A DNA stretch of 64,000 bases, from NCBI GenBank assembly GCA_019925095.2, contig CM034406.1, forward strand, positions 6,736,388 to 6,800,387, given 5' to 3'. This stretch comes from Dendrolimus kikuchii. Taxonomy: Eukaryota > Arthropoda > Insecta > Lepidoptera > Lasiocampidae. Position numbers and translations under genes: made by a program. A model generated the notes under the pieces. That model saw nothing but the letters and a program-made list of their open reading frames with translations, made no database searches and had not been told where the DNA came from. This document shows, one piece after another, positions 1 through 12,300 of the stretch. Position 1 is the stretch's first letter, and each line of letters opens with the position of its first letter.

Positions 1-1575
1 TCTGATATACATGCTCGGTAAAGTATATAAAGTTCGCTTACCGTACCGATCAATCAGGCAGCAGCCATATCTGACTATTTGACACAATTTTTTGGTACTT
101 ATATATAAAGATTGTAGTATATCAGCTGACTCCGTGACTGACTTTACTCCATGTGAGCAAATTCTGCAAAAGATCCGTTTAATGACATTTTTTTGTAGAC
201 GACATGAAAAACATTAAAATGTTGTTAATAGATTATATTGTTAACTCTTATTTTTGATAACAACTGCCCTTTATTATTCATTGGCATTATATTGTGTTTT
301 TTGTAGTTATCAGTTTTCTCCTACAAAAATATGAACACGGTTTACGAGTTTTAAAGTACCATCAATGTGTAGTGTACACTTTCTATTTTTTAACTTTGAT
401 CTAAGGCAAAATGTTTGGTTCCCCTGTTCACTCTTGTAATCTATATAGAAATACTTTCAATAAAAATTTAAGGTAATATATGCTTTATAACTCTAAGAAT
501 GTGAATCTTGACACAAAATTAAAATATACAACCAATATTCAGGTTGTCCTTAAAGCTCAATTACACAGTTCAACCAATTTGAATCCGTATGGTTGAAGGG
601 CGCAAAAATAAAAGGAAACGACGACATTCGATGATGATGATTAAATTTTATATTTACATGAATCTCTCGTTTTTATAATAAACTGTTTAAATAAATCACT
701 CTGCTTGTTTCAACCACATTGAACCGTGTAATATGAGCTGTAGACACCCCTTGAAATCTTGATTATTTCAAGCGTTGATTCCTAACTAAGCGTATTTTAA
801 AATGCAACAGCCAATCATTCGCCTTTTATACACATCGCTTTCTTTATTAAAGTGTAGAAATACAATATGAAAAGCAATAAATGTTATTTATTGAACAAAT
901 TATAAACTATGTTCTTCCTATTTAATCTCGCTATAAGAAAATGCGATTAAACAAGTAATTTGGCGCCTGTTATTTGTTACCAAAGAGAAGATATCACTGA
1001 AAAGTGCCTTTTGTATTTATATGTGCTCGCAATAAATAATGTTGTGCCGATCTGATGGAGTATAGGAACTAGAAATATTTTGGTGAAGGTTATTTATTAA
1101 ACATTGGTAGAGGGAAGCTTACAATTTCCTAACATTAAGCAAGGGTCTGTTCGAATAGTTACCAGCTGGCGGTGAACTATCAGACTTGTGTGCGGTATGG
1201 TTCTTTTGAACAAAAATATTGTTCCGCATACTATATTATGTTGTTTTAGTCCGCTTTCTGATCTGACGGAGCAGCAGCGATGCAGAATCGTTATGCCCGA
1301 TATGCGCTGTAGTTTTGTGCAAAACGGCTCTCTTAAAAGAAAGGAGCCCTCTTTCGCGCTAAAGAACTATATCACTTCTTTAGCTCTTTACCGCGATAAA
1401 GACACAGAGTAGAAATCGGAACGACGCCTCTCGCTCTAGCTCTTTCAAGAGCTAGAACGAGCCTTGTAGCAACGCGCACGGCGAAATGTAGTTCATGTTT
1501 ACTTCAAAGAAAATAAATGTATGTTTAAGTATTCTCATTTTTTTTGTGTCTTTAACCTATTTACACTGTACGTAT
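1..1575. other. AT-rich intergenic DNA, no gene recognised
   Basis: I see no exon with recognisable protein similarity here. The only longer open frame (1188-1412, 74 codons) resembles no family I know. It lies in a stretch with two short hairpins: one near 1350-1390 (GCTAAAGAA pairing with TTCTTTAGC) and one near 1440-1462 (CTAGCTCTT pairing with AAGAGCTAG). That points to a decayed foldback repeat rather than a gene. Confidence 0.5.
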
Positions 1576-1604
1576 TGAGTGGTCTATGTTGGCAACTGAG
1601 CTGA

Positions 1605-1760
1605 TTGAGCCGGTCAGTGAGCCGATTTATCCGTTGAGCTACATGTTTACTAATTCAGCGAATGAGAGATAAGTTTTAAAATGGTATAGATATAACTCAT
1701 TTTCATCTCTCATTCGCGAGCTAGGCTTACTGAGCGCCTACATTTCTATGAGCGTTTCTG
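1605..1760. repeat. Foldback (hairpin) repeat, MITE-like
   Basis: GCGAATGAGAGAT at 1658-1670 is repeated as its exact inverse at 1705-1717, across a 34-base loop. The outer flanks carry further imperfect inverted matches rich in GAGCC/GAGCT motifs. This is the structure of a small non-autonomous inverted-repeat element. Its superfamily and exact ends are not determined. Confidence 0.5.
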
Positions 1761-1836
1761 ATTCGCTCGGTGCGGGAACGGTACACAGGTCACCTGCTGC
1801 AACGGCTGTTGCACTGACAGATCAGAAAGCGGCCTT

Positions 1837-1977
1837 ATGGCCAGTTCCTATATCTTACTATTCATTCACTTGCCCTATCATCGGTTGAATTTTGACATTA
1901 CCTGTATGGAGCTTATATCAAATTTTAGCCGATAGCGGGGCGAATGAACGGTTGGTAATATATAGGAACCGGCCCTT
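1837..1977. mobile_element. MITE with long terminal inverted repeats (GGCCGGTTCCTATAT family)
   Basis: The left end reads GGCCAGTTCCTATAT and the right end is the inverse of GGCCGGTTCCTATAT. Inverted similarity continues inward for about 40 bases (TTCATTC and GATAG blocks). Partial copies of the same family lie at about 38069-38162, 40398-40490, 42903-43195 and 59205-59325. The flanks (CCTTA to the left, CTTAA to the right) would fit a 3-bp TTA/TAA duplication as in PIF/Harbinger elements, but that assignment is inference. Confidence 0.65.
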
Positions 1978-2909
1978 AAACTATTCTTATAAAGTACCTT
2001 TAAAAATAAATTGTATTTGAAAAACAACACTTCGCTCGATACATCTTTCTAATATATTCCAGAAAATATTTCAAATTTTGAACCTGCCATACTAATACCG
2101 CATGTATATTTACCCTAATTCTATGAAAATGTACTAATAAACACAAATTATTTGACCATCTATTTTTCGCGTAGCCCATTTCCCTCGCCACTTCCTTGCT
2201 TGCTGCCATGGAAGTGGACATAATGTAAACGAGGACTATGTCACAAGCTTAGCAATTTTTTATTTTAATTTATTTACCTACTTTAATAGATTATTTACGT
2301 TTTTTAGCTATAAAGTTTTATTTTTATAAATCGATTTAAAAAAAACATTAATTTGATATTACTGTAATCATTTTAATATACATTTTTAATGGTTCTTTAT
2401 AATTTATAGTTTTAAGACTTGCGAGTAAATGAAGAGCTAAAACACCTCCAAGTTATCTGGTTGTGTTCTTTAAATAAAAATTAAATAATATAGTCATGTT
2501 TGTTGGACAACTTAAAGAAGACAAATTTAATCAGTTTAACGGAATAATATTGAATATACATTTTAAAGTTAATTTAACACAATTAAATGAATGAAATATA
2601 CAAAATTATGAATTCTATTCATATGCGGTTTTTCTTCTACACCTCTCGGAAATTTTTAATTCCTAAAACATTTGTTGTTCACATTTTGATTTTAAGAATA
2701 TTTTTTGTAAGCTAAGACCTCAGACGAATAAAAGTTTGTGGTTAATAGTAATATATCCACTAGAAACTATTTCACCTTTATCCGTAAGTACTAATACGAT
2801 TATTTTAATACAAAGTTCTCGTAACGCACTGCGGCGCGATCGGCGTCCTTTAGCCGGCTCCACTTTGAAAGCTCGGGACACGGTCTACCCATTTTGTTCG
2901 TCTGAGACT
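1978..2909. other. AT-rich intergenic DNA, nothing recognised
   Basis: No exon, RNA gene or clear repeat could be recognised. The reading frames present are short and show no known domain. Confidence 0.4.
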
Positions 2910-2910
2910 A

Positions 2911-3473
2911 AGGGCTCTTGTACACTCTAAGAAATTTCACCGTGTCTACGGCAATAGGACCAGATAGGTCACGAAAATGTTTCGCGTCTGCTACAGACAA
3001 GATAAATAGGAACTTGTAAACGATGAGTTTGTTCTACGCCAGTTATGCGTGGCACATATCACTTATACTAGAAAGTGCGTAGGGTATGGTAGGGTGCACT
3101 AGTCAAGTTTGTAAACAAAAGAATTATGTTAATTACGAAGCAAAAAAAAATACTGCATATTATATATATAAAAGAATGAAAAAAATACAACACTTTACTG
3201 AGTTCATCCAATTATACATCGAAAACCTGGTTCAGTACCCACGTAATGCGACAATATGAGGAAAAATTTGTGGACTATTTTTTCGTATGAAAATATCCAA
3301 GTTTGACAAGATGTTAAGTACTATTAACTGAACCGCCTGGCCTACTCCGCCCCTCCTTTCTCTGCAACGCTTGTCTTGGTTAGCGCCGGAGCAATGTACC
3401 TACACAGTTTGTTTAGAAACGACACGAATTCTTGCGTAGACAAGCGTAACGACTTAGCGTGTACAAGAGCCCT
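2911..3473. mobile_element. 563-bp MITE with 20-bp inverted ends (AGGGCTCTTGTACAC)
   Basis: AGGGCTCTTGTACAC at 2911-2925 is exactly inverted at 3459-3473. The match continues (CTAAG) to about 20 bases with one difference. The interior has no coding capacity. A terminal AGGG is common in hAT-like elements, but no convincing 8-bp target duplication is visible, so the superfamily stays open. Confidence 0.6.
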
Positions 3474-3821
3474 AAGTCCTAGCCTATGGTAGTTGAGAAG
3501 TGAAATTAGTACCTATTGAAAGAAAAATAAATTGTTCAACCTTTCCGAGCTTTATTTAAAAAAAATATAAATCTCTGCAACAGATTGTAAATATTTTTAG
3601 GGACTGTAAGCGTCCATTTTACCAATGTAAATCGGATAGGTATAAGTCGTCCTATGAGTAGTAATGTTGCTATTTCTGTATTTAAAATGTACAAATATTG
3701 TTTCTATTGTACAGCTTCGTTTATGTATAGTGCAATTGCTAAATTAACTTTCATTAGTTTTCTATGAGACAATACAATCTCTTAGACTAAAATTTTGTTT
3801 TATTTATATAGTACTAAATAG

Positions 3822-4090
3822 TATTTACCCGTGACTTCGTCCGCGTTGTATTGCCAATATTCGGCAATAGCTATGGACTTTTTTAATCCAGTCAAATAAG
3901 ATCTGAAATCAAAATTTTGGCACTCAACTTTGCATTTTTGATATAATGTAGTTTTAATGATACAATAACAATGTGTAAAGGTTTATGTGTCTGCAACCCC
4001 GGGCAAGGGTTGATTTTTTTTTTTAGTGTCTGCAATTACTCGAAAACTGTAAATTTTAGACAAAAAAGTACTACTAAAAATTTGTAGAGG
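3822..4090 (-). repeat. Probable Helitron-like (Lep1-type) relic
   Basis: The stretch opens with CCCGTGACTTCGTCCGCG. That is the inverse of the 3' end of lepidopteran Helitron-like repeats, which read CGCGGACGAAGTC before the terminal CTAGT-like end. The rest is AT-rich and diverged. The 5' boundary is unclear. Confidence 0.35.
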
Positions 4091-4426
4091 TTAAAATTTT
4101 ACATAAAAAAGGATCTAGGACTTTTTTCTCTGGTCAAAATTAACCGAGTTAGGGAGGTTTCAAGTTTAAGGGATGAACGTAAGTTTTAAAAATTCGAAGA
4201 TAGAAAAATAAGCGATTTTTATTTTTAAATTGCTTAAAAATATCTAATTTTAAATTCTAGCAACACGGATTATTTTTTTGTTATTGTTAAAATAATATAA
4301 CAATTTGAAATTTGGCAAGGCCATGAACGCTTAATGGGTAATGAATTATTTTTTTGCCATAGATTCGTCGTAAATTTACTAAATGTTACCATTGAAAAAA
4401 AATGACATAACTCACAGAAAATCCTA

Positions 4427-4641
4427 CTAATATTATAAACGCGAAAGTTTGTAAGAATGTATGGATGTATGTTTGTTACTCTTTCACGCAAAAACTACTG
4501 AATGGATTTTGATGAAACTACAATAATATAGCTTACACATCAGAATAACACATAGGCTATAATTTTAAAGATATACGTGTGAATTATCCAAAATATAACG
4601 ATTTTCCACGCGGGTGAGACCGCGGGGCGCAGGTAGTTATA
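4427..4641 (+). repeat. Helitron-like Lep1-type element
   Basis: It starts with TACTAATATTATAAACGCGAAAG, carries the typical AAAAACTACTGAATGGATTTTG core, and ends in a GC-rich tail plus GCAGGTAGTT. A closely related copy lies at 53508-53743, with the same ATGTTTGTTACTCTTTCACG segment. The 3' end is near CTAGT, as expected for Helitron-derived elements of this family. Confidence 0.55.
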
Positions 4642-5269
4642 AATATAAATCCAAGACAAATGACTAAGTATCCCTTATACGTATATAGTTCATAAATCCA
4701 CTTCAGAAGTTATATAGATGTTAATATTTGTTTTTACACATATGTATGTACAATTTAATTATTTTAATTCATATGGGAAATAACTAGGATATGGACGAAA
4801 AATAAATTTACAAGTACCTATACCTAACTTTAAATCTACGCTTGTATTTTTTCGCATTATTTTTCGTCTAGTATGCAATGATAGTTCACCATGGTTGGTT
4901 TGTTTGTTAGTGACTTGCAAAGATAGCGGTAAATACGTGATGTCTTAATAGACAAACAGACAAAAATTTCAAGTTTTTTTGCAGAGCAAATGAAACAAAT
5001 TAATAAAACAGAATACTGTAATTTATTACAGATCTAGGAATTATTTAAAAAAAAACGCCTAAGAATTTATTTGGACAAACAAACGGATGCAATGAATATT
5101 ACATTAATATTACTCTAATGATAAAAACAAATAAATTAATCTAACAGAGTATCAGCACATTTTAGGGTAATATAATTTGAATTGAAAATTAAAATAAGAT
5201 AAAAGCACTAGTAGTCGACACTTCGGTAACGTGAAATAAGGAAATAGCGCACAAAATGACATAGAAAGT

Positions 5270-5463
5270 GGCTCGTGGGGTCCGTCAGCCAAAGAGTTTC
5301 TTTAAAGACAAATGTAAGAAACTTTTTGACACTACCCGTGATCAGAAAGAAGGCTGGCTCATATTTCGCACAACAAATAAGTATTGCCATACAGCGCGGC
5401 AATGCAGCCAGCTTTCTGTGCACGTTCCCCGGTAGCAGTGATCTCCTACATACTGTATTTTAA
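5270..5463 (+). pseudogene. Retroelement polymerase C-terminal fragment
   Basis: The plus-strand frame beginning at 5275 contains a segment around AIQRGNAASFL. It resembles the C-terminal end of reverse transcriptase polyproteins I have seen in many invertebrate retroelements, where a ...QR(L/I)S(L/I)AIQRGNAAS... motif ends the protein. No catalytic motif is included and there is no matching upstream domain, so this is a dead fragment. A related piece with the adjacent ETLGPWG-like motif lies on the minus strand at about 20257-20520. Confidence 0.45.
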
Positions 5464-5548
5464 TTTCGATGTCTACATAACTCAATATTTATTGTCGCAA
5501 AATAACTACTAAAACCACCATAGAAAATTATATCTTAGATAGGTGGGT

Positions 5549-5818
5549 AGTATTATGATAATATCACAATACTATCTAAATAGGTAGTTGGATAGTACTA
5601 TGATATTATCATATATAGTATTGTGATAATATCACAGTACTACCGGAATATCTATGAGATAGTATTGTGATAACATCACAGTACTACCGGAATATCTATT
5701 GGATAGTATTGTGATAACATCACAGTACTACCGGAATATCTATTGGATAGTATTGTGATAACATCACAGTACTACCGGAATATCTATTGGATAGTATTGT
5801 GATAATATCACAATACTA
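5549..5818. repeat. Minisatellite of 44-bp hairpin units
   Basis: Five consecutive units begin at 5617, 5661, 5705, 5749 and 5793, an exact 44-bp spacing. Each carries a dyad in which AGTATTGTGAT faces ATCACAGTACT around a 1-2 base centre, followed by ACCGGAATATCTAT. The last unit ends in ATCACAATACT. Upstream, 5549-5616 holds two diverged units. The dyads alternate with the ACCGGAATATC spacer, so the array could form a string of hairpins. Confidence 0.9.
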
Positions 5819-5829
5819 GCCGACTACCT

Positions 5830-6328
5830 GTATGTTGGTGACCCTCCCGCGTCCAACCGCGAACGTGATTGACATTTTTTTTTCTTTAAAAATATACCTT
5901 TTAAGAATATTTCCGTTACCACTTTGTTGATGCTGAACAATAAGTAGTGCTAATCAGTTAATTAAACTCAAACAAGAATGGTCTCGCACTAGGTTAAAAA
6001 AAAATCTGATTGCGGCCAATAATGGGCGTTGGACAATCACCCGCCAATAAGGAGAAGAGTTAACTTTCTATTTAATTTTGTGTTCTGTCTCCTTATTTCA
6101 CATTTTTTAAACCAAAGGGTCAACTACTGGTGCTTTTACTTCGAATCGTCAATCGAATTACATGGTTTACATATTCATCACATCACAACGAAACTTTACG
6201 ACTTAAATTTTTTGTACACTTTGCCTGATTTTATTTGAATCGCGGTCTTATGCACATTATTTAATTCGCTGAAATTCTTCAAAGAGTCGGGTATCTTTGC
6301 TAAACCGCTGGTTTTGACTGAGAAGAGG
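5830..6328. other. POLDIP2 3' flank or 3' UTR, no other gene recognised
   Basis: This lies directly downstream of the POLDIP2 stop codon on the minus strand and may hold its 3' UTR. An overlapping plus-strand frame (6029-6238) has no known domain. Confidence 0.35.
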
Positions 6329-9300
6329 TCACGCGGCAGGCGTGGGCGCCATTGGAGCACCCTCGTCTGGCTTGCTCTCCAAGGAAAACGGTGGAATTCG
6401 ACAATCAAACGTGTAACCGTCCTCACGCTCCATTCTGAACGTACCCCTAGGAGAAAAAAGTATTATGATTAGAACACAAAGTTCGAAATGATAGTCTTCA
6501 ACTAAAATTGACGACATACGATATTAAGTTGTTAGGTGGGTTAGGTTATTACGTGTCTTAAGTCTGGCGTGATGTTAATAAGCGTGCTCCATCTTAGACT
6601 GCATTTCCACCTAACATCAGATGCAATTTCGGTCAAATGCGAAACTATAATACATAGAATAAAGTCTGTCTCTTTCCTTTCATCTTTTCATACCAAAAAT
6701 CATCAGATCATCCTTCATACAATATATTTATCTGCTTTTTGACCCACTTTTACGCTTATCTATCAATAATATTATAAAATTCAAAACTTTCCGTGTCTGT
6801 CTGTACATTGAAGCTATTTAAAAAAAAACAACTTGAATAGGCTATGTAAACGATGGAGAACACGATGCAATTTTTTTTAGTATTCTCATCTGATTGTCGT
6901 TTTGCCTGTTTGTTCGGGATTCACTTAAAAACTACTGGGCCGATTTCGATTGCGGTTTCCGATGATCGACAGCTATTTTTGAGACTAAAACTGAGCTACT
7001 TTTTATCCTGGGAATTTCTCTGGGAATTATTTATAATGGCCAATCGAATTTCAATTAGATTTTTTAACTGATCGATAAGCAAATTTAATGTAATTAAATG
7101 TGTGATATTTTTTATCCCGGGAATCCCGCGGGAATTTTCCCAGGATCGGTTTGTAGTTGTTCGGGTGCATAACAATTAGCTCATTCCGGCACAGTTTTAA
7201 CTCAAACGATAGCTTACATTGTTTTTCAAATGCTGCGGTATTATGTGTCCCGGGAATCCAGGGGGAATTTCAAGTCGTGCGTGTAGACGAAGTCGCGGGC
7301 ATATTCTAATGTTTAAATATAAACTTTAATTTATATTAAATCATGGAAGCAGAACGATTGCATTTTAATATTCTATCTTTATATATATAATTCTTCTGTA
7401 CGTGCGTTGACAGTGAACTCCTCCTAAACGGCTGGACGGATTTGAATGAATTTTTTTGTGTGTGTTTAAGTGGATTCAAGAATGGGTTTGATTCACAATT
7501 GGACTCGGTAGGTGGCGCTGCAATCGGGTTCTAAATTTTATTTCTTCAGGGCAGAACAACGTCTGCCGGGACAGCTAGTTTAATTATAAAATTAAAAAGA
7601 AACTAATCATTTCAGTTTACTTTGGTTGAAAATTTTAGTTGAGATTTTACAATAAAACAAACGGACACCCAAAAGACTGGTGGGGTCACCTATATTGCCA
7701 CGGTGTTGAGTTACGTTTTTATTGGGCGAATGTGATTCCATAAAGTTAACCGTTTTAAAAGGGCCCCATCGTGATTTCATATAAATTCTGACGACCTGAC
7801 TGTGGAAATATCGAAATAATTTATTTTTTTTACCGAACACTTATTGAGCATTAACTCTTTTCATTTAAAAACTTATTAGCATTGTTTTCTTATATTAAAT
7901 TAAAACACTATAATTAGTTTATTATTTTAAAAATGTGCGTTATGTTACAACATTGTTGGTCAACACTTTTTTTTCTTAAATATTAGTTATGTAATCTAGA
8001 GATTTGATGCACAATCGAAAAGTTTAAACGTAAATCGTCAATTAAGTTATACATATTAAAGTCGTTTTAAAAATAAATGAGGCAATAAAGAAAAATATAC
8101 CAGTAAAAGTACTTTATATTATGTTTATTTTCTTTTTTCATTTCAAACAATCGATTATACTAATTTGAATTAATTCCAATTTTTTGGTCGTACAAGTATT
8201 TACAGGTCACGCAACTAGGTACTAACATCAATTTGATAGATTTCAAATCTACCCTCCTTGGCTACGTTCTATTAGAGACTCACAACGATTACACTCACGA
8301 CCGCGATTTTTTCCGTTCCACTTGCTTGCCTGCGTTACAATCGTAAACCCAAGAATACAATTTCCTGCGTTGGGGCGGCCTGTCGTAAGAGGCGACAAAA
8401 CAACCCACAGCCAGGTGGTAGGGCATTTGCCCGACTAGATGGCTACCACCCCTGGCCTAGAGTATGCCGCCATAACAACTTTGAGTTGTGTTCCGGCACT
8501 AGTAACCAGGTTCCAGTCTCCCTTAAGCGAGCAGCAGCGCATTTGTAGCCTTTAGTGTTGCAAGTGTCCATAGGCGACGGTAACCTCTTTACATCATGTG
8601 TGCCGTCTGCCTGTCTGCTGAACTCATGCAATTAAAAAAAACTGCAAGTAGTAAGACTGCTGTAGTAGTAAGAGTCGTCACCTACCACATGTGCCCGCTG
8701 GGCGCCTGCAAGCTGACGTGGCTGCTGTACTGGAAGGCGGGCGAGTGGCGCGCCAGCACCGGCTCCTGGCCCACCACGCCGCGGCCGCGCACCGTCTCCA
8801 AGGTGCCGCTCAGCGAGAAGATGCGCCAGTGCCTCTCGCGCAGTTGCACCGCTTGCTCGCCTAGGTTCTCCAGCCGGATGCAATACCGCCACTATGCACG
8901 AAGGTGTTCATTCTTTAAATCAAACTAAGTTCCACTGCTTTCAAGTTTGAAACGGGGAGAAATGGACTTCAAATACCTTACCTTTGCCGAAGGACCAGCT
9001 GGTAACGAGGTATAATTGGATATCAATCAATTGTATGAAATAAATTAATTCAAGTGAAACTTTGTAACATCCTTTCAGCAATAAAGGCTATTTTTAGTTT
9101 ATTTATTTAAAGTTCCACTGGACAACAATTTCCGAAGGTCATATATATTTAAATTAAATAAGTCTACTTCATATCTATTCGCAACTAATAAATATAATAA
9201 AATAAATGAACTAGAAAAGTAAAGAAACGATAGGAAATAAATATTATAAGTAATTAAGATACCATAGTATATACAACATCATAGTAAAATGTACAGGTAA

Positions 9301-12300
9301 ATTTTTCAAGTGAGCCTCCATGGCTAAATACAAAACTGTAAGATTTTGATGAAAACTAAAGCTGTATCATCGGGTAAGAAATCAAACCAAATGGTTTTGA
9401 AAAAATAAACTGTCAGAAGTGAAAACTTTGTATCTGACTGACGGTCACGTGAGTTCAGTGCCTTTTCCCCATCCCAAAAGGACCTAAAGAAGTTTTCACT
9501 TTAAAAAAACCCTGTATTATTACACTAACCAATAGTATAGCTAATCAGATTCAATTTCTGTAATGTCTTTTTAATTTTCAATTCAATATTTTACTGGGAT
9601 TGGTCATTCTTAAAATTGTTCCATGGCGATATGTAGAGGTTAATATAATACTTAGCGCAAGTTACAGTTTTTTACGTCAACCCAAGAAGCAGATTAGGTT
9701 TACCCACCCAGTAGACGGCGGAATTTTGCGACTCCCGACTTCCCATGTAGAAAGGTATGACTGTGACTCGAACGCCCTCTGTCGTCTCGCGGTGCACGTC
9801 GCTCAGCTCCAACCAAGGGTGGTTTTTCTTCTGCCAAGCTCGTAATGTCTCTTGTGCTATGAATGGTGGATCTGATCAAGAAATTTAACTGGTATAAGTC
9901 ACTCTACGCAACCGTGCGACCGATAGTTGATGCTGCATCCATGCAGGAACGAAGAAAGAACACAGTTTCCTGCGGCCGGGTGGCCTGTCACGAGAGGCGA
10001 CAGAACAACCCACAGCTAGATGATAGGATATTTGCCCGTCTGGACGGCCCCCTGGTCTAGAGCACGTTGCTATAACGGTACCTTTAGTTGTGTTCCGGCA
10101 TTAATGGCCAGGTACCAGTATCCTTTTAGGGAGTGACAGCACATTGGTAATTTTGGTGTTACAAATGTCCATGGGCAATAGTAACCGCTTCCCATCAGGT
10201 GAGCCGTCTGCCTGTCTGCTGAACTCATACAATTAAAAAAAAGGCGAACTCAAGACAGATTGCTTTTTATTGTTCACCAAAGCATAGACAAATAGAAGTA
10301 AAAAGTGGTCTATTCTAGGCAACCCTTGGCAGGTATTGATAGATTTTTAATACAAAATATACCTGAGATTTCAATAAAAGAGTCAATGCAATCTTCAAGA
10401 TCCAGCAGTGAAACACTTATAGACCAATTGCAAAAGATTAAATAGAGACTCCAGTGCTATCAAATTTAAAGATTGTTAAAAAATATGGCTTAAAATTATT
10501 TATAAGCTTTAGCCTTTACCTTTATCTGGATTATGCATAAGAAACTTATCAAAGAGCTCATGCTGCAGAGGCACGCGCTCCACAGAAGTGTAAGGGATGA
10601 TGTCATCATGGGCAACGTAATCTAGGCCCGGGATCGCATACAGGCTTCGACTCGATTCTTGATTGCCAAGAAAGGTCACTGCCTCCGTCTGGGCACGCTG
10701 AAATATAAAGTGTGAGAAAAAAATTGAATTTTTAATACAATTAAAAAATATATAGTCAAATTTAATTTAAATTATTAATTTTATAAATAGTTTATGAGGA
10801 TGAATGAAGCTCTGTTACTCTTTTACTTAAAAGCTACTGAACAGATTTTGATGACACACAGTATATACACATCAGAATAATATTAATAGGCCATGAAACT
10901 TAAGATATTGTTAACATTGGCTAAAATATAACAAAAGTAGAAACGCCACCCCTATGAGTTATAATATCCGGTAGCGCAGTGCGGGCAGGACACGAGATGT
11001 TAGTAACACACGTCATCGCCGTGTATGGTATCCAAAGGCGGGCAGGCAGGTCCCGTTGATGGTTATATCCATATTTTAAATATTCAGGCCACCGTAAACA
11101 AAGTCGCGAGCGACATCTAATTACGAATGGAATGAAAACGATGATTAAAAAGTTAATAGTTTTAATCTGTATTCATTATATGAAGGAACTGGGAATGTAG
11201 AACAATCTTATTACTGTCAGTTGTGGTGGCTCGTGGCCAGTTCGCAAGCAAATATAATGTTAATAAGATATAAGAACCCGCCATCTGTAGATCTTGAAGG
11301 CGTATATCATTCAAACGACGTGAATAATGATCTGGCCTCATCCACAGACTAAAAGTGATAAATTGATGGTCTGTCAGAAAGTCAGTACTCTATTGCAACA
11401 AAGACACAGAACACATAAAATTTTAATGGTTATATGATTGCTCTTGTTAATGGTGGTTTAATTAAGTTGATGTGCATTTTATGATAATTTATATGATGTA
11501 TTTATTTACAAACATGATGTTATATTATTTATTAATAAACATGATTTAGGCCTTTAGGCAGTTAGTCCCATGCCACTATATAACATTGAGACTAAAACAG
11601 CAAGACTTTAAAAGCATTCAGAGGAATGTTTAGCTCAAAGTGGTGTTATTGTTCTTAATACAGTTTATTCACCTTTTTCTTCCACTCTGGCCTCATGTCG
11701 ATGTTTGTTTGCACAGTCAAAAACAAATTGTTTTAATTTACAATTAAGAATAAATTTCAGGCATTAATATCGGATGGCCAAATACAAATTAGAAGAAAGG
11801 ATACACACAATTCATGAAAAATATTGCATATTCAGCAAAAAAAATCTTATCAGTAATAAATTATAAATAATCAATATTTCCTAGTAATTTGTTAGTGTTT
11901 TAATAGACCACGTGAAAACTGACAGGTCACTGCATAAAAATATGTTCCGGACTTTTAAAAGTATTCACTGATCTTCTGTTCCATTTTGTGAGTATTGGCT
12001 CTAATGCATAAAATTGATTTCGCCAGAACAATGATCTTCAGGTGTACAATAGGGCTAATTTACCTAAATTATAGTGAAGTAGCAAGCTCGGCAGACATTG
12101 TCCCGCTCTGAAAAATTAAAAATCCAAAACCCGATTCCAGCGCCATCTACCGAATCTAATTGTGAATCTAAACCTGAGGATTGTTTAGTAAAAGGGTGTC
12201 ATAAAATTTCTTCAGAGCCCGGCAGCGCGTTGGTGACATTTCTGCACATGTTCAAAGGGGACGGTAACCACTTTCCATTAGGTGGGCCGTTTGTCTGTCT

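Noticed and set aside
8596..8928. 110-codon plus-strand frame
   Set aside because: It is the antisense shadow of the GC-rich POLDIP2 exon at 8686-8891 plus part of a SINE-like repeat.
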